This document shows positions 59,345 through 64,000 of a stretch of 64,000 nt of DNA, one piece after another. Position numbers and translations under genes: made by a program. Below the pieces are notes generated by a model. That model had not been told where the DNA came from, did not search any database, and was given only the letters and a program-made list of their open reading frames with translations. Where the stretch lies: positions 79,618 through 143,617 of the forward strand of contig QANT01002270.1 in the NCBI GenBank assembly GCA_003254885.1, in the 5' to 3' direction. Within the stretch, counting starts at the first letter, position 1. Each line of letters starts with the position of its first letter. This DNA is from Purshia tridentata. Its lineage: Eukaryota > Streptophyta > Magnoliopsida > Rosales > Rosaceae.

Positions 59345-59650
59345 ATGATAGTTTTTTGTAATTGAGCCTTTTCTTTATTACAAAAGGGATATAGGCACAA
59401 AAGCTTCCCTTTGATTATATTTGAATATGTTCTTACAAATCATTTTTATAAAAAAGAGACGTGTGGATCTTACTTGGTTGACAACTTGACATCATCACCA
59501 ATGGAGGTAACTTGGCTAACAAGATTTATTCCACCACTAGTTTCGTGGACAGATTGTGTACTTCCTCCTCATTATTCATCTGTTTCAGCCCTATATATAT
59601 AATTTGCTGCACTACAAATTTCCCAAAATACAATTATAAGACGCACAGAA
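59345..59650 (+). promoter_or_regulatory. Promoter and leader of the UGT gene at 59651
   Basis: Contains ACGTG (59459-59463, G-box/ABRE-like), a TTGACATC stretch, and TATA box CTATATATATAA near 59590-59603, about 55 bp before the ATG. It is conserved with the other array promoters. Confidence 0.65.
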
Positions 59651-61499
59651 ATGGAGAAAGAACAGAGATTCCACAAAGCTCACTGTTTGATCTTACCCTA
59701 TCCTGCCCAAGGCCACATTAATCCCATGTTCCAATTTGCCAAGCTTTTACACCACAAAGGAGTCAAAGTCACACTAGTCAACACCCACTATCTCCACAAG
59801 ACAATGCACAGAGCATCCAATAATTGCATTGAGATGGAGACCATTTCTGATGGCTATGATGAAGGTGGGAGAGAACAAGCAGAAAGCCGAGAGGCCTATT
59901 GGGAGAGCTTTCGGAGAGTTGGGTCAAAAACATTGGCTGAGCTCCTTGGGAAGCTGTCAAGCTCAGGGTGCCCTGTTGATTGCATTGTTTATGATGCATT
60001 CATGCCTTGGCCTTTAGATATTGCCAAGAGGTTTGGGATAGTTGGGGCTGTTTTGTTCACTCAGTCTTGTGCTGTGAACAATATCTATTACCATCTCCAC
60101 AAGGGGTTGCTGAAAATTCCTCTTGCTGCTGATGGGTCTGAGATTTTGCTTCCTGGGTTGCCACCGCTTAAACCCTGGGACTTCCCATCATTTGTGTATG
60201 ATTTAATGTCTTACCCTGCTGGCTATGACATGGTTGTTGGTCAATTCTGCAATGTTGACCAAGCTGATTGGGTCCTCTTCAACTCATTCTATGAGTTGGA
60301 AAAAGAAGTAAGTAGTAATATTACTTACTATATGCTTAGTCAAATTAATGTGAAATTAGTGCTCAACTCTTCTCCTTACTTGAAATCTTTTTCTCGGGAG
60401 GGCCATGCTAGTTGAAAAGTAGTCTCTCTTTTGGAGGACCAAGAGATATAATGTGTGCTCCTACTAAGAGAAATTTAAACTTGATGACTCTTATACCCTA
60501 TTGAATATCCATTTTCAAAAGTTAGCCATTAGGTGCATATCATAGTCTTATGAGACACTTAATCCAAATGATGTTGATTAATAGTGGAACTAATGCACAC
60601 AATGAGGAGCTGTGTTTTTAGTCATGTATATAATGTGATTATACATCATGGTTTTGATATGATCTTTAAGTATCAAATTAATTTATATTATTAAATAGCT
60701 AAAGAAAGGAAACAAGTTAATTTTGCATATGTTATTTCTTTTGAATTCTTTTGCATGCTTTGCGTAGGTGGTGGATTGGATGACAAAACTTTGGCCATTG
60801 AGGACCATTGGACCTACTATACCGTACAAGTATTTGGATAAGCGACTTGATGAAGATGACAAAGACTATGGTATCAACTTGTTCAAGCCAGACAATGATG
60901 CCTGCATCAAATGGCTAAACAAAAGGCCAAAAGGGTCTGTTGCATACGTATCATTCGGCAGTGCAGCAGTACTTGAAGTTGAGCAAATGGAGGAACTGGC
61001 ATGGGGTTTGAAGAGAAGCAAAAGAAATTTCTTGTGGGTGGTTAGAGAACGAGAGGTAGACAAAGTCCCAAAAGGGTTTGTGGAGGAGACATCAGAGAAG
61101 GGCTTGGTGGTCTCATGGTGCTCCCAAATGGAGGTTTTGGATCATGAGGCTGTTGGGTGCTTTGTGACACACTGTGGTTGGAACTCCACATTGGAGGCCT
61201 TGAGTTTAGGGGTTCCATTGGTTGCAATGCCACAATGGACTGACCAAAGCACTAATGCCAAGTCCATTGTGGATGTGTGGAAAATTGGGGTTAGAGCTCA
61301 AGCTGATGAGAAAGGGGTTGTGAGACAAGGAACATTTGAACATTGTTTAAGTGAAATAATAGAGGGAGAAGGAGGGAAAGAAATACAAAGGAATGCAATC
61401 AAATGGAAAGAATTGGCAAGAAAGGCAGTGGGTGAAGGTGGAAGTTCTGATAGAAATGTTGATGAGTTCATTGCAAAACTGCAGGTTCATCAGCGCTAG
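59651..61499 (+). CDS. UDP-glycosyltransferase, UGT74-type
   Basis: Family 1 glycosyltransferase; UGT74 members glucosylate carboxylates and hydroxyls of small molecules such as salicylate, auxin-type acids and diterpenoids. The substrate here is unknown. Exons 59651-60307 and 60768-61499 with a GT-AG intron; 462 aa. Catalytic His22 (PYPAQGHINPM) and Asp115 (CIVYDAFMPWPLDIAKRF) are present. The PSPG sugar-binding box is residues about 336-379, from WCSQMEVLDHEAVGCFVTHC to the final Gln of WTDQ, which fits UDP-glucose. The usual Pro of WCPQ is Ser here (338). Cytosolic, with no signal peptide. It is intact, unlike the minus-strand copy. Its promoter block is shared with the next gene. Confidence 0.93.
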
Positions 61500-61797
61500 C
61501 TGCTGCTGCTGAAGTTCAAGTGATGGAGATTGGGAAAATAAGTAAAGTTGCGATCCCTTCCAAATTTCCAATCTAAAAAATAACAATAATATAACCAGGT
61601 GTACAATGCCTTGTTAAGCTGATTTGTGCACAATGCATATCACCTTGTTTTCAATTCTCAGTTGTATTAAAGTGTTTCCTTTTTTATCTTTTCTTAGTCT
61701 AGGAAGATAGGAAAGTACCTTTATTTCTAGCTATTAGGACCATCATCAAACCATATAACACGGTTATGTGGTATTATAACTAATTCACCATTCATCT
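61500..61797. other. UGT 3' flank
   Basis: Short 3' UTR and intergenic DNA up to the second copy of the 1-kb repeat. Nothing else seen. Confidence 0.6.
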
Positions 61798-62851
61798 AGT
61801 GGAGATGCTCTTGTGCTCTATTCTGGCATACTAGTTTTGGTGTGCTTTTTAAATGTATTTTGCATGTTTGCTTTGTTTGAATACTTGAATGTCAATCAAA
61901 ACTTCATCCAACAAAGCGGAGATTGGATGCCACTAGACCAAATGGTCATTGACTTTCAAGAGCATAGTGCCAAGATACAAAGATACAAGGCAATCAATGC
62001 TGCACTTATGCAAGATTCATCTGGAAGCATGGAGCTCCATTTCAGTTGTATTTGGGATTTCCAAATGAGCTATGTAAATGAGATTTGAGCTTTACTCTCC
62101 CGAAAGTTCAATTATGTCACAACTATATATGATATGTGTCTGGATCAAGCTTCAAGTTTTTCCTTTATTTTCTCATTCTAGGTTGATAGGAAATTCCTTA
62201 TACTAAGAATTGTGAAGGCCGTAGCCTAACCAAATTGGTGTTACTGAGATGCTTGTTTTAATCTAAAACATGTTTCTCAGGGAAGGATGATAATTATGGT
62301 CTACTACGACTATCCATGAATGGCATAAAGATCTATTCAAGCATGTGCATACAGTACTTGAAGAAAATTTAAAAACCAATTGTTAGTGGACTACAAATTT
62401 GAAGGATGTAACACAAACATCAAATAGTTTTATTCAAATGTGATTCGAGATTTACTCTCCCAAAAATTCAAATATATCTCTACTTTCAACTATATATGGA
62501 CTACATTTTTGGCCTTTCAAATTCTTAAGCAAATTTGGGTATCATAACTTTTCTCCCCTAGAGGCAATGCAACTCCATAATTGTCCAATTAGTCAATTAT
62601 CCTATGTTTTCTTTANTCCAATTAGTCAATTATCCTATGTTTTCTTTATTACAAAAGGGTTATTCGTACAAAAGCTTTCCTCTAATTATATTTGAATAAG
62701 TTCTTACAAATCATTTTTTAACAAAGAGACGTGTGGATCTTACTTGGTTGACATCATCACCAATGGAGATAACTTCGCTAAAAAGATTTATTCAACCACT
62801 CCACTTTCGTGGACAGATTGTGCACTTCCTCTTCATTATTCAGCTGTTCAA

Positions 62852-62880
<29 letters not shown>
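61798..62880 (+). repeat. 1-kb upstream repeat, second copy (UGT array)
   Basis: Near-identical to 57974-59005, including the 91-codon open frame (61813-62088). It leads directly into the promoter and the UGT at 62944. It contains the N at 62616 and an expanded TA run at its end. Confidence 0.93.
62616..62616. other. Undetermined base with duplicated flanks
   Basis: The segment 'tccaattagtcaattatcc...tttcttta' occurs immediately before and after this N, but only once in the other copy of the repeat. This is the signature of two contig ends joined without collapsing the overlap. The region is probably about 32 bp too long. Confidence 0.75.

Positions 62881-62886
<6 letters not shown>
62855..62886 (+). 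repeat. (TA)16 tract at the TATA box of the third UGT
   Basis: TA dinucleotides where the sister promoters have only CTATATATATAA. The tract lies 58-89 bp upstream of the ATG at 62944. Confidence 0.9.
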
Positions 62887-62887
<1 letters not shown>

Positions 62888-62943
62888 CAATAATACTATT
62901 CTTACCGTAACTTTCCCAAAATACAAATAAAAGACACAGAGAA

Positions 62944-63600
62944 ATGGAGAAAGAACAGAGATTCCACAAAGCTCACTGTTTGATCTTACCCTATCCTGCC
63001 CAAGGCCACATTAATCCCATGTTCCAATTTGCCAAGCTTTTGCACCACAAAGGAGTCAAAGTCACACTGGTCAACACCCACTATCTCCACAAGACAATGC
63101 ACAGAGGATCCAATAATTGCATTGAGATGGAGACCATTTCTGATGGCTATGATGAAGGTGGGAGAGCACAAGCAGAAAGCGTAGAGGCTTATTTGGAGAG
63201 CTTTCGGAGAGTTGGGTCAAAAACATTGGCTGAGCTCCTCGAGAAGCTGTCAAGCTCAGAGTGCCCAGTTGATTGCATTGTTTATGATGCATTCATGCCT
63301 TGGCCTTTAGATATTGCCAAGAAGTTTGGGATAGTTGGGGCTGTTTTCTTCACTCAGTCTTGTGCTGTGGACAGCATCTACTACCATGTCCACAAGGGGT
63401 TGCTGAAACTTCCTCTTGCTGCTGATGGGTCTGAGATTTTGCTTCCTGGGTTGCCACCACTTAAACCCTGGGACTTGCCATCATTTGTGTATGATTTTGG
63501 GTCTTACCCTGCTGTCTATGACATGGTTGTGGCTCAATTCTCCAATGTTGACCAAGCTGATTGGGTCCTTTTCAACACATTCTATGAGTTGGAAGAAGAA
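62944..63600 (+). CDS. UDP-glycosyltransferase, UGT74-type, exon 1 only (cut by window end)
   Basis: Tandem sister of the UGT at 59651. Exon 1 is 657 nt (219 codons) as in that gene and ends at GAAGAA|GTAAGT. It keeps the catalytic His (PYPAQGHINPM) and Asp (CIVYDAFMPW). The second exon with the PSPG box should start about 460 bp further on, past 64000. Differences from the sister cluster in GGRAQAESVEAYLESF and in the acceptor-side segment (KPWDLPSFVYDFGSYPAVYD), so acceptor specificity might differ. No lesion is seen in the visible part. Its promoter has an ACGTG (62729-62733). Confidence 0.9.
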
Positions 63601-64000
63601 GTAAGTAGTAATATTACTTGCTATATGCTTAGTCAAATTAATGTGAAATTACTGCTCAACTCTTCTCCTTGCTTGAAATCTTTTTCTTGAGGGTGGGGGG
63701 CGCGGCGGCGGCGGCATACTAGTTGAAAAGTAGTCTCTCTTTTGGAGGACCGAGAGCTATTATGTGTGCTCCTACCCTCCTACTAAGAGAAATTTACACT
63801 TGATGACTCTTATATCCTATTGAATATCCATTTTCAAGAGTTTAAACTAGTGCATATCGTAGTCTTATTAGACACTTGATCCAAATTAAGTTGATTAATA
63901 GTGGAACTAAGCACACAACGAGGAGCTGTGTTTTTTTTTTAGTCATGTATATAAAGTGATTATATATCATGGTTTTGATATGATCTTTAAGTATCAAATT
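63601..64000 (+). other. Intron of the third UGT, with a GC-rich insert
   Basis: Matches the intron of the UGT at 59651 except at 63691-63716. There a G-rich and (GGC)n stretch (GGTGGGGGGCGCGGCGGC) stands in place of GGGAGGGCCATG. The window ends inside the intron. Confidence 0.7.

Overview
This window is nuclear DNA from a flowering plant. The evidence is intron-rich genes with GT-AG borders, AT-rich intergenic DNA, a phytosulfokine precursor, plant-only families (FBD/LRR F-box, UGT74-type glycosyltransferases, ZED1-related pseudokinases, EGY3) and organelle-targeted products. The gene set looks like a woody eudicot, possibly Rosaceae, but the family level is an inference. There is no prokaryotic or viral gene content.

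Layout. 0-5.7 kb: a tandem pair of F-box/FBD/LRR genes, the first apparently usable and the second broken by two frameshifts, with an uncharacterised convergent gene whose 3' end was copied with the first unit. 6.6 kb: a decayed LINE RNase H remnant. 7-7.9 kb: a single-exon RING-H2 protein. 10.6 kb: a small basic protein. 14.2-16.4 kb: an eight-exon RsmE-type rRNA methyltransferase, probably organellar. 17.1-26.6 kb: four ZED1-related pseudokinase copies (one intact) interleaved with two EVE-domain genes. 29.8-30.2 kb: a phytosulfokine precursor. 32.7-45.3 kb: PRP40, reconstructed as 28 coding exons plus a 5' UTR exon. 45.8-46.3 kb: a hAT-like MITE. 47.5-50.8 kb: EGY3. 51.6-53.6 kb: a UGT copy with a 1-base frameshift. 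55.1-56.7 kb: a SKIP22-like F-box protein. 58-64 kb: a recent tandem UGT74 array with duplicated promoters, cut by the window end.

The genes do not form a pathway. Housekeeping single-copy genes (PRP40, RsmE, EGY3, SKIP22) lie between families that expand and decay by tandem duplication (F-box, pseudokinase, EVE, UGT). That process recurs at several scales: whole gene units, orphan promoters, part of an exon inside an EGY3 intron, and a 230-bp duplication inside the first F-box gene. The last may have created a new spliceosomal intron and is the most interesting single signal here. Exon borders were read by eye from frame, splice consensus and paralogue comparison; none has been checked against transcripts.
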